A DNA stretch of 64,000 bases, taken from positions 1,533,217-1,597,216 of the forward strand of contig NZ_KI911558.1 in NCBI RefSeq assembly GCF_000515235.1, written 5' to 3'. Under the pieces are notes generated by a model. That model was not told where the DNA came from and did not search any database. It worked only from the letters and a program-made list of their open reading frames with translations. Below, piece after piece: positions 1 through 7,892 of the stretch (its first letter is position 1; each line of letters opens with the position of its first letter). A program made the position numbers and the translations under genes. This DNA is from Synechococcus sp. CC9616. GTDB lineage: Bacteria; Cyanobacteriota; Cyanobacteriia; PCC-6307; Cyanobiaceae.

Positions 1-2
1 TT

Positions 3-713
3 GCTGGTGGATCGGAAGCACCGGTGAACCGTCTCGGCCTCGTTGGTTTTTCGGCAATGCGAGCCCTTTCGTGCCGAAACAACGAACCGGATCAGGCATC
101 TCGCCCCTATGGACAGTCCCGAGATGGTTTCGTCCTTTCAGAGGGAGCGGGGATGCTGGCGTTGATGAGGGATCGCGACGTCGGTTCAAAACCTCGACTG
201 GGTTGGATCCTGGCCTGCGGCAGCAGCAGCGACGCGCACCACATCGTTGCCCCGGAGCCGCAGGGGCTTCAGGCGAGTCGGGCGATTGATGACGCTCTCC
301 GCAGAGCTGACATCAGCCCCAGTGATCTCTCCGCTGTTCAGGCCCATGCCACGGGAACCAGCCTGGGAGATCTGGCCGAAGCAAGGGCCTTACGTCGCAG
401 CCTTGGATCAGCGGCGGATCACATTCCCGTCTGCGCACCGAAAGGCCAGCTCGGTCACCTGCTCGGCGGAGCCGGTGCCGTTGAGGCGATCATTGCCTTG
501 CAGTCCCTGAGGTCTGGCCTGATCCCAAGAAGTGTCAATGCGGACCCTCTCGACCCTGAGGTAGACCTCGCCGTCACCACAGCTGGGAATCAGACGATCT
601 CATCACGCGGGCACGACCCATTGCTGCTGAAGAACGCCTTTGGTTTCGGCGGCCACAACATCAGCGTCCTGTTGTCAGCTCCTGCCGGTAATACTCCTGA
701 ACCGCGCGGGTGA
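3..713 (+). CDS. Beta-ketoacyl-ACP synthase, KasA/FabF-like (5' end outside window)
   Basis: C-terminal 236 residues of a condensing enzyme that elongates acyl chains on ACP. The frame is already open at base 3, with a typical KAS segment (AGGSEAP...GFSAMRALS), so the start and the catalytic Cys lie upstream of the window. Visible motifs are HATGTSLGD (first active-site His), KGQLGHLLGGAGAVE (conserved Lys and second His) and FGFGGHN near the end, a variant seen in KasA-like enzymes. It converges on, and overlaps by 53 bp, the KpsS-acyltransferase gene. This placement suggests a dedicated acyl chain for a capsule lipid rather than housekeeping FabF, but that is inference from context. Confidence 0.9.
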   Translation, partial: AGGSEAPVNRLGLVGFSAMRALSCRNNEPDQASRPYGQSRDGFVLSEGAGMLALMRDRDVGSKPRLGWILACGSSSDAHHIVAPEPQGLQASRAIDDALRRADISPSDLSAVQAHATGTSLGDLAEARALRRSLGSAADHIPVCAPKGQLGHLLGGAGAVEAIIALQSLRSGLIPRSVNADPLDPEVDLAVTTAGNQTISSRGHDPLLLKNAFGFGGHNISVLLSAPAGNTPEPRG

Positions 714-2703
714 AACCTTCACGGTCGAGATGGTCCTTGGGAAGTTTCAGGTCGAGCGAACGACCACGCCGGCAGTGAATGGTTCCCAATGGAGCCGCCA
801 AGCGACTCAAGAGCATCACCAAAGGTTTGTAGCGGGCTCCGAGGGCCTCATCCATGCCGTCGTACCGGAACACCCATGGAACAAGCCGACCACCGTGATG
901 GCGTGCCAGAAGCCAGGCACTGGAGGAAACCCTCTGTTCGATGGGCGTGACCAGCGAGCCATTGGGGGCAATCATGATCTCTCCGTATTCGCGCAGCAGT
1001 GCCGAAGCCCCCATCATTCCTTCAAGACGGGATTGGGGAACACGGTGATCGAGAACAGCTGCCCCTGCATTACGAGCCGCGGCTGCATAGCCGGGCAACA
1101 CCCATTTCAGATGCAGTTGAGCCGTTGTCAGGCCGGGCAACTTGAGGATGCCCTGAATCACTAGTCCGTCACAGGGACTGCGGTGATTGAAGATGTGCAC
1201 GAGCGGCACGTCGGCGTCCTCACTGCGCTGGCTGTCGTCGACCACCACCTGAACCCCCAGCGCACGCAGGGCGACAGCGCAAGAAAGTGTCATCAGCTGG
1301 GCTGCCCAGTCCGGTCGCCTCACAAGCATCGCTGGAAGCTGAAGGCCATACAGAAGGAAACCAATCACCGCCCAGCCCAGCCGCGCAAGAACACGCGCGA
1401 TCGTCAGGATTGGATTGCCACCTCGTCCAGCGCTGAAGCGGGGAGGCTGCGACGCGGGAGCCAGCTGACGAGCCTCCTGACCGATCGGAAAGGTGATGCG
1501 AAAGGGAAAATCACCATCGAAATTGCCGTTCACCTGGGTCGTCTTCACCAGGTGGTTGTAGAAGCGGTAAAAAAGCGGCCTCTCACTGGGTTGAGGATCT
1601 CTCCAGAACTCATCCAAGGGCTTCTGATCGGTCAGCCCAGGCAGGTTGTAGAAGGTGTTGCCCATCGTTTTAGTAGGCACCGCATGAAACAGCGCCTGAA
1701 GCCCCACGGTGCTGTTGACGGTGATGACACCGCGACATGTCCGCAGAAAGCGGCTGAGCGCACCGTCATGGAAGTAGTGCACACGACCACTGACCCCATA
1801 GCGATGAGCCAGCAGAGCGATCAGGCTTTCGTAATTGTTGTAGCCGCGGTCTCGGGGATGGTGCTTGAAGGCCAGACGGTCCGACGCATGCGCATGAGCG
1901 GCGAAGGAACGAATCACGTCCTCGATGAAGTCATGCATGCCGCGATAGGGCGATCCCATCTGGATCTGGCTGTCACTGGAGACCTGCAGGACAGCGAGGA
2001 AATAGGACGCATGCTCGAGAAGACGACGTTTGAGCGGTCTTTCCCGCCAGCGATAGAGCCAGAAGCGCCAGCTTCCCCGCAGCTGGCACCACAGAAACCA
2101 TGGTGAGGGCTGCAGTTTGTGCTCTCCTTCAATGATGGGGTAGCGCGTGAACGCGTGTTGAACGAAGGTGGGCGCCTTCCACGCCTTACGCCAGCGCCAG
2201 CCTGGATCGAGCACGATGTCGCTCGGCAGGGCATCGACTGGAGGTAAGCCCCTGTACGTCTCAACCGGTTGATTGAGGTTGGAGCGGGCATTGACGCGAT
2301 CCCGCTCCAACGTCACATAGTTCGGACGCAGATATCCAAGTTCAAAGACCCACGCCTCGATTCCAAGTTCCCTGGCTTCTTCAATCGCAATGCGGTGCGG
2401 AATGATGAAATCGCCATACATGAAGATGTGCCGGATCCGCTTCTCAACGAGCAACTGGCGCAGAAACGGCCGCCAGTCCTGCATTGAACCGCTGTAAGGA
2501 ATCCTCACATTGGCTGGGAAGCCGAATTCATGGAGCGGAAAGCTGATCTTGCTCACAGGGATGCCGCATCCCTGCAGATAGCGGCAGAAGCGCGCAAAAA
2601 ACAGGCCGATCGGCCCAATCAGCAGCAGCACAGGTCCATCGATGCGCACCTGCACCAATGCCGGTGCCCGCCCTCTAACCAAAGCGCTGTCAATCCAGAC
2701 CAA
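661..2703 (-). CDS. KpsS-like Kdo transferase fused to a C-terminal PlsC-type acyltransferase
   Basis: About 680 residues with two domains. The first ~440 match KpsS (capsule beta-Kdo transferase acting on a phosphatidylglycerol-type acceptor): GPIGLFFARF near the N-terminus, FELGYLRPNYVTLE, SDSQIQ, KHHPRDRGY and the ITVNSTVGLQAL loop. From about residue 445 it continues as an acyltransferase domain with the HX4D motif (NHRSPCD, about residue 506) and a PNGSLVTP block where PlsC has its EGTR motif. KpsS is normally about 400 residues and lacks this domain. The start is uncertain: TTG at 2703, with TTG/GTG codons near 2655 as alternatives. It follows kpsC on the same strand by about 22 bp. Confidence 0.85.
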   Translation of the reverse strand: MVWIDSALVRGRAPALVQVRIDGPVLLLIGPIGLFFARFCRYLQGCGIPVSKISFPLHEFGFPANVRIPYSGSMQDWRPFLRQLLVEKRIRHIFMYGDFIIPHRIAIEEARELGIEAWVFELGYLRPNYVTLERDRVNARSNLNQPVETYRGLPPVDALPSDIVLDPGWRWRKAWKAPTFVQHAFTRYPIIEGEHKLQPSPWFLWCQLRGSWRFWLYRWRERPLKRRLLEHASYFLAVLQVSSDSQIQMGSPYRGMHDFIEDVIRSFAAHAHASDRLAFKHHPRDRGYNNYESLIALLAHRYGVSGRVHYFHDGALSRFLRTCRGVITVNSTVGLQALFHAVPTKTMGNTFYNLPGLTDQKPLDEFWRDPQPSERPLFYRFYNHLVKTTQVNGNFDGDFPFRITFPIGQEARQLAPASQPPRFSAGRGGNPILTIARVLARLGWAVIGFLLYGLQLPAMLVRRPDWAAQLMTLSCAVALRALGVQVVVDDSQRSEDADVPLVHIFNHRSPCDGLVIQGILKLPGLTTAQLHLKWVLPGYAAAARNAGAAVLDHRVPQSRLEGMMGASALLREYGEIMIAPNGSLVTPIEQRVSSSAWLLARHHGGRLVPWVFRYDGMDEALGARYKPLVMLLSRLAAPLGTIHCRRGRSLDLKLPKDHLDREGFTRAVQEYYRQELTTGR

Positions 2704-2725
2704 TGTATGCCAAGTTTGGCACGGC

Positions 2726-4765
2726 TTAACGGCGCCGCAGACGCCCCCAGTTGCGGAACAACACCTGAATGAGGGTCCGCCGTGCTGGTGGTGCCTGGCG
2801 CCAGAGCACGAGCTCCTCGATCGCCTGCTCAGGCTCGAGGTACCAACCACTGCGACGACTCACGTAGCGGGGATAGTCGATCAGAGCGGCATGGACGAGA
2901 GCATCAAGGCTGAGATTGCGGCCTCGGCGTGCCGATTGTTGCCGGTCGTTGGTGAGACCCCAGCCGGCATAAAAGGGAAGACCCCAGCAGTGCACCTCCA
3001 GCCCCCGCAGCAGTGCCTCAAATCCAGCCAGGGAGGTGAGCACATGCAGCGCATCCACCTGTTCGAACAGCTGCTGGATCGAACCGACCGTGAGCAGCTC
3101 ATCGCAAAACTGAGCAGCGGTGGCTTCGCCGCTGCCGGGCCGGCAGAGACCCGCCACGACATCCGGGTGGGGTTTGTAAAGCAGATAGGCCTCCGGCTCA
3201 ACAGCTCTTACAGCCCTGAGCAACTCAAAATTGGACCTGATGCCTGGTGCCCCGAAGCGAATTGAGGCGTCACTCTCGACCTGTCCCACCACCAGCACAA
3301 CCCGCGTCGCATCGGCAGGGCGCTGCCAATCGGGCGCACTGAGGTTGTATTTCGTGATGGCCTCCTGCACCAGTCGTTCCCGCAAGCGACCGCCCCTCCG
3401 CAATTGCTCCTCCGTCCAGCTGCCATAAGCCAGGCGCTGCTCCAGGTCACTGGGCTGGGTGGCGTCGTAGTACATCCCCGATCGATCCACCACCCAGGAG
3501 ATCGGATCGATCAGATCAGCGCCTAGACCAACGGAGCGCAGAAAGCCGTCCTCCACCCTGAGGAGGGAAAGCTGACGCTGCCGTGCCACCTGAAGCAAGC
3601 GGGGCGTTTCACGACGCCCCCAAACCACCAGGGCATCGGTTCGATGTCCGCTCTGTTGCCAGGGCCAGGGGAACTGCACCCGTGTGCCCGCCAGGAAACG
3701 CCTGAGGTTGCGCTGTTTCCAGGGGGTGAAGCCAAACGCCTGAGCACGGGGCGGACCTGCCGCCTGAACCCGCCGCTGCAGACCGATAGCCCGCATCAGA
3801 TCTTCCACTGGACAAGGTTTCCAGCTGTGGGGATCAATGCAATGGGGATGGTCGATCAAACAGCCATGGACCAGTTGCTCCAAAGAAGCTCCTGCGTTTC
3901 GCCTGACTGGAGGAGGAAGCCGATCCCGCGTCAGCCCCCAGCCTGCGTAGAAGGGCATGCCAAAGCAGTGCACCGTCCGCCCCCAGAGCAGCGCCTCAAA
4001 CCCCATCTGCGAGGTGACGACATACACAGCGCTGGCTTGCTCCAGCAATGCCGCTGGATGACCTCCATCCGCGCAAAGCTGCACGCGGGGATGGTCCAGG
4101 TCGCGTCGTCTGAAATGTCCTTTCGCTTTGCCATGGATCACATCGGGATGCACTTTCACAACAACGGAGCAATCCGGGTTTTCCTCGAGAGCCGCCGCGA
4201 GCATCAACGTGAAGGAGTTGGCTGAAGCCAGGCCGAGATCGATGGATCGATCGCCTGCTGACTGGTCCACCACCAACACGAACGGACCCGGAGGAGGCGG
4301 GGAGTCGCGGGGAGGATTCAGCTTGCTGAGGCGTTGCTCACACCAGAGCCTGCGGACCGCCGCTGCCCGCTGAGCCTGGGCCTGGTTAAGCAGGCCACCA
4401 ATCCTGATCTCAAGGCGACTGGGTGCAGCGGCATCGAGATGCACACCGATGTCATCCACCAGCAGACAAAGAGGTGGCTGGTCAGGGCCCTTGCCGATGG
4501 AACGAAGGAATCCGTCCTCGAGATGCCACACCGGCAATCCCCACTGCTGCCCAAGCCGTTCCACCCGCGCAGCACGAGGCCGTCGTCCCCAGGCAAGAAG
4601 CGCATCGGGACGCTCTCGACGACAAGCCCTTTGACCAACCACCAGAGATGCTGGCGCCAGCAATGCCGGCAGAGAGCGATGGGTCAGCATCCCCGTCATC
4701 GGCACACCCAGCCGTTGGGCGTCAGGGACGGTCATCGATTGCTGCGGGAGTAGGACGGAGCCCAT
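2726..4765 (-). CDS. kpsC: KpsC-like capsule beta-Kdo transferase (two GT domains)
   Basis: About 679 residues. Makes the beta-Kdo linker that joins group-2-type capsules to a lipid. Two homologous halves are visible, each with a WGRR element, an EDGFLRS motif and a downstream D/S-rich YDA or LDA segment (LEDGFLRSIG then VEDGFLRSVG), as in the dual transferase KpsC. GFEALLWG and GFEALLRG acceptor-side motifs occur in both halves. ATG at 4765 was chosen because a good Shine-Dalgarno (GGAGAGGA) lies just upstream; the frame is open to 4783 and later ATGs (4735) are possible. It is the first gene of the kpsC-kpsS unit and diverges from the NeuA-type gene about 32 bp away. Confidence 0.92.
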   Translation of the reverse strand: MGSVLLPQQSMTVPDAQRLGVPMTGMLTHRSLPALLAPASLVVGQRACRRERPDALLAWGRRPRAARVERLGQQWGLPVWHLEDGFLRSIGKGPDQPPLCLLVDDIGVHLDAAAPSRLEIRIGGLLNQAQAQRAAAVRRLWCEQRLSKLNPPRDSPPPPGPFVLVVDQSAGDRSIDLGLASANSFTLMLAAALEENPDCSVVVKVHPDVIHGKAKGHFRRRDLDHPRVQLCADGGHPAALLEQASAVYVVTSQMGFEALLWGRTVHCFGMPFYAGWGLTRDRLPPPVRRNAGASLEQLVHGCLIDHPHCIDPHSWKPCPVEDLMRAIGLQRRVQAAGPPRAQAFGFTPWKQRNLRRFLAGTRVQFPWPWQQSGHRTDALVVWGRRETPRLLQVARQRQLSLLRVEDGFLRSVGLGADLIDPISWVVDRSGMYYDATQPSDLEQRLAYGSWTEEQLRRGGRLRERLVQEAITKYNLSAPDWQRPADATRVVLVVGQVESDASIRFGAPGIRSNFELLRAVRAVEPEAYLLYKPHPDVVAGLCRPGSGEATAAQFCDELLTVGSIQQLFEQVDALHVLTSLAGFEALLRGLEVHCWGLPFYAGWGLTNDRQQSARRGRNLSLDALVHAALIDYPRYVSRRSGWYLEPEQAIEELVLWRQAPPARRTLIQVLFRNWGRLRRR

Positions 4766-4797
4766 CGAATCCTCTCCGATCACAGCTATCGGCTCTG

Positions 4798-5481
4798 ATG
4801 CACCAGTCTGACGACTCGGCCATGGCCCTGATTCCAGCCCGAGGAGGGTCGAAGGGAATCCCTGGCAAAAATCTCAAAGACGTCGGCGGCGTCCCCCTTG
4901 TGGCCCGCAGCATCAGGGCCGCCCAGGCCAGCGCCAAGGTGACGCGCGTGGTGGTCAGCACAGATGACGACGCCATTGCGGCGGTTTCTCTGGAATACGG
5001 AGCTGAAGTGGTGAGGCGCCCCGCTGTTCTTGCCAACGACACGGCCAGTTCGGAATCAGCCTTGCTGCATGCGTTGGATCTCTTTGCTGCCGATGGCTCC
5101 TTGCCCTCATCGATCGTGTTTCTGCAATGCACCTCTCCATTCACAACAGGACAACAGATTGATAAGGTGTTGACGGCGTTGCAGCCGAAGAACGTCAACA
5201 GCGCCTTTGCCGTGGCGCCCTGGCATGGATTCCTCTGGCGCGATGACGGACGGGGGATCAACCATGACCCGCAGCAGGCCAGACAACGCCGCCAGGACCT
5301 TGAGCCATCCTTTTTGGAAACCGGCGCGATCTACGCGATGAAAACGGCTGCATTTCTCAACTGCGGCAGTCGCTTCTGTGCCCCATGGCGCCCTGTAGTA
5401 CTAGAGGACAGTGGTCCGGAGATCGACACGACTAGCGACCTGGAGCTCTGCCGAAATCTCGCTGTGATCGAACCCAGCTAG
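4798..5481 (+). CDS. neuA: CMP-nonulosonic acid synthetase (NeuA-type cytidylyltransferase)
   Basis: 227 residues. Activates a nonulosonic acid (sialic acid, legionaminic or pseudaminic type) with CTP. The N-terminal nucleotide-binding motif IPARGGSKGIPGKNL is near complete, followed by STDDDAIA, the LQCTSPF element and the conserved EN(T)GAIYAM-like block (LETGAIYAMK). It ends without the KdsC-like phosphatase domain found in some NeuA proteins. ATG 4798 and 4822 are both plausible starts. It heads a rightward series through the three glycosyltransferase-like genes to the NeuB fusion. The exact sugar cannot be told from sequence alone. Confidence 0.88.
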   Translation: MHQSDDSAMALIPARGGSKGIPGKNLKDVGGVPLVARSIRAAQASAKVTRVVVSTDDDAIAAVSLEYGAEVVRRPAVLANDTASSESALLHALDLFAADGSLPSSIVFLQCTSPFTTGQQIDKVLTALQPKNVNSAFAVAPWHGFLWRDDGRGINHDPQQARQRRQDLEPSFLETGAIYAMKTAAFLNCGSRFCAPWRPVVLEDSGPEIDTTSDLELCRNLAVIEPS

Positions 5482-5505
5482 TTTTGCTTGATCTTGACCA
5501 GGCTG

Positions 5506-6813
5506 ATGGCGCCAGCAGACAAGAAGCGGCTGGCCGGTCGACGCATCTCAGCTGTCGCCTGTTTTGACTCCTTCGCCAAAACGGCGATGACGCTCCTATC
5601 GGCATGCCGCAAAGAAGGTGCTGAAACCACACTGCATCTGCTGGAAACTCCGAATCGATCCCTGTCTCGACGGCAACGGCTGGAGATCCGGCGCATCGAT
5701 CCGCGGATCACGATTCAGCAGGGGCGCTGGGATGGCTTCCGAAAGCTGGCTGATGGCATGGCCGGATCGATCGACGTCTTGTATCTGGGACTGGATGGCC
5801 AGCGAAGTCGTGATGGCTTACTGCAGCTCAAGGCCGTTTGGGGAGCGACATCGCAACGTCCCGTCCTGGTCAGTGCCTACCCGGGCATCCTGTTCCGCTT
5901 CGCTCTGGAGGGAATGCTGGACCGCTCCGGCGTCGACCTGCTCTGTCTCAACAGCCAGCAGGATCTCGACACCTACAGGCGAGGCTGCGCTGCCCTCGGT
6001 ATGGACAGCAGCAATGCGGTGCTGACGGGACTACCGATTCTCTGGAGGGTGGAGAAACGCAAGAAGGAGCCCGAGATCTCATCCATCGTGTTTTTCGAGC
6101 AACCCTCGATCCCCGTGCATCCCTTGCAACGCCGTTACCTCTGCAGACAACTCAAGGAACTGGCACTGGCAAAACCTGAGACCCCGATCATTTTCAAACC
6201 CCGCACCTCAAGCCTGGAACGAACCCTGCATCGCAGCCACGGCGAAATGGCCAGCGTGATCGATCGGATGTCAGAGACCATTCCCAATCTTCAGCTCAGT
6301 TTCAAACCGTCGCTACGCCTGCTGCGCCATTGCGGTTGTGCCATCACCGTCTCCTCCACAGCTGCGCTTGAATCGATGGCAATGGGGGTGAGCACAAAAA
6401 TCGTCTCGGATCTTGGTGTCACCGAAACCCTCGGCAATCACTTTTTCGCCGAATCCGGCTGCATCGCCAGTTTTGAGGAGATTGGCGAGGACCCTTTCAC
6501 CCCGACACATGACAAGGGGTGGCTGAACGCCAACGGCTTGCAGCCCCAAGGTCTGGAAACCTTTTTGTCGGCCGTGTTGGATTGCCTGGCGCAAGGCGTG
6601 GGGCCACTTCAAAACAACAGCATCGGACCTGCAGCCTGGGGCAGCACGTGCTGGCAGAGCTTCGCGATCAAGCACGGAGGCCGTCGCATGTTGAGCAGCG
6701 GCGGAGCACGATCCAGCCAGCTCAAACGGCACCAGACCCGTAGCCTGATCCGTCGAATCCGTGATGCTCTGGTGGGCTTCGGCTGGTTGTCCAACCTTTT
6801 GCGTGGGCGATGA
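5506..6813 (+). CDS. Glycosyltransferase-like protein, DUF6716-type (paralogue 1 of 3)
   Basis: 435 residues, with an alternative TTG start at 5488. Resembles the putative glycosyltransferase family DUF6716. The N-terminus has VACFDSFAKTAM, matching the xGDSDSQLxAC start of paralogue 3. The C-terminal half has FKPRTSS (a probable substrate or nucleotide contact) followed by LLRHCGCAITVSSTA and a DLGV...GNHFFAESG block. The ITVSST loop resembles ITVNST in KpsS, which suggests a GT-B-like fold. It overlaps the next gene by 4 bp (ATGA), so the two are translationally coupled. Its place between neuA and neuB suggests it transfers a nonulosonic acid; that is inference. Confidence 0.75.
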   Translation: MAPADKKRLAGRRISAVACFDSFAKTAMTLLSACRKEGAETTLHLLETPNRSLSRRQRLEIRRIDPRITIQQGRWDGFRKLADGMAGSIDVLYLGLDGQRSRDGLLQLKAVWGATSQRPVLVSAYPGILFRFALEGMLDRSGVDLLCLNSQQDLDTYRRGCAALGMDSSNAVLTGLPILWRVEKRKKEPEISSIVFFEQPSIPVHPLQRRYLCRQLKELALAKPETPIIFKPRTSSLERTLHRSHGEMASVIDRMSETIPNLQLSFKPSLRLLRHCGCAITVSSTAALESMAMGVSTKIVSDLGVTETLGNHFFAESGCIASFEEIGEDPFTPTHDKGWLNANGLQPQGLETFLSAVLDCLAQGVGPLQNNSIGPAAWGSTCWQSFAIKHGGRRMLSSGGARSSQLKRHQTRSLIRRIRDALVGFGWLSNLLRGR

Positions 6814-7892
6814 CCTTTGTCCTGATCAGTGATGGCATTGACCAGCAGTTCGCCTGCGTTCAACTGGCCAACCAGCTCAGAGGGCTGGGCCAGACATGCC
6901 TCACGGTCGGTCGAACCAAACAGACGAAATCGGAGGTTTCGAATCACCTTCCAGTTTTGGGCATCGACATCGAGCTCAGTGCCAAGGAGCTGCTCGGGAC
7001 TCCCTTGCTTGACAAGGCGAATGCGATTGGGCTGTTTCTCAAAGACACTCTGGAGGAACAGAGTTTTGCAAAAAGTTATCGCGCCCTCTGTCAGAGCATT
7101 GATGCCAAGCCAGCACTGCTGTTCGGTGGAGCGGTCAGTGTTGATGTTGGTGATCTTCTGATCTCAGCGCTGTCTGAACGCGAGCACCTGGATCTCGTCT
7201 TGGTCCCGGGTGAACGACACGTAAATGAGGCACAGGCGATGACTCGCCACTGGCCTGACCATCTCCACCGGCCGGCCGTCGTCAGTGCAGGGCTCTGGTT
7301 TCTGCCCGAGCGTCCACCGATCGGAAGTCTCAGTGGCGGCGAGAGTGGGACTGGCAGAACCATGCCGAAAACCCTGGTGGCACTGGTCCAGAGATCGATC
7401 CCCACCCAGGTTGGCGGCAAAACCCAGCTGCTTCGGCAACTGCTGAGCTGGGCCGAGAACTCACCGGAATGGAACGTGATCGTGACACGCGATCACGGCT
7501 CCACACGGCAGCAGCCATGGATCCGAAAATTCAATCCTGAGGACTGGACCTTTCCAGCCAACGCAGCGTTCGCAGCACCTGAACAGATGCTGCCTCTCCT
7601 GGCGAACTGCGCCGCCTGCATCACAGTGAGCTCTCCATGGGCTCTGGCACCGATCTGTTGGGGGCGCCAAAGTCTCGTGATCGGAGACTTCGGCGTCCAC
7701 ACCGATCAAGGCACCACCGCCTTCTTCGGCAGTGGCCTGATGCATCGGCTCTCGGCCGTGCGCCACCTCGACGACCTGATGGAGCTGCCAAAAGTCAATC
7801 AACAGTGGCTGGACGCGATCGGGTGGGCTCGACACGATGGACCTGATCGGCTGATCCGTTCTTTGGCGGAGATCGGGGAGCGGCGTCGATGA
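6810..7892 (+). CDS. Glycosyltransferase-like protein, DUF6716-type (paralogue 2 of 3)
   Basis: 360 residues, the shortest of the trio. It shares the family plan: an N-terminal LISDGIDQQFACVQLANQ segment, a central PGERH region, and a C-terminal LLANCAACITVSSPWAL loop followed by IGDFGV and FFGSG. Where the sister proteins have SSTA this one has SSPW, so the acceptor or donor loop may differ or activity may be reduced. It overlaps both neighbours by 4 bp (ATGA), indicating one translationally coupled unit with paralogues 1 and 3. Function as a nonulosonate or capsule glycosyltransferase is inferred from family and context. Confidence 0.7.
   Translation: MTFVLISDGIDQQFACVQLANQLRGLGQTCLTVGRTKQTKSEVSNHLPVLGIDIELSAKELLGTPLLDKANAIGLFLKDTLEEQSFAKSYRALCQSIDAKPALLFGGAVSVDVGDLLISALSEREHLDLVLVPGERHVNEAQAMTRHWPDHLHRPAVVSAGLWFLPERPPIGSLSGGESGTGRTMPKTLVALVQRSIPTQVGGKTQLLRQLLSWAENSPEWNVIVTRDHGSTRQQPWIRKFNPEDWTFPANAAFAAPEQMLPLLANCAACITVSSPWALAPICWGRQSLVIGDFGVHTDQGTTAFFGSGLMHRLSAVRHLDDLMELPKVNQQWLDAIGWARHDGPDRLIRSLAEIGERRR

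Noticed and set aside
1183-2106. Long plus-strand open frame opposite the KpsS-acyltransferase gene (307 codons).
   Set aside because: The other strand has clear KpsS motifs; the plus-strand protein shows no family and has the composition of an antisense shadow.
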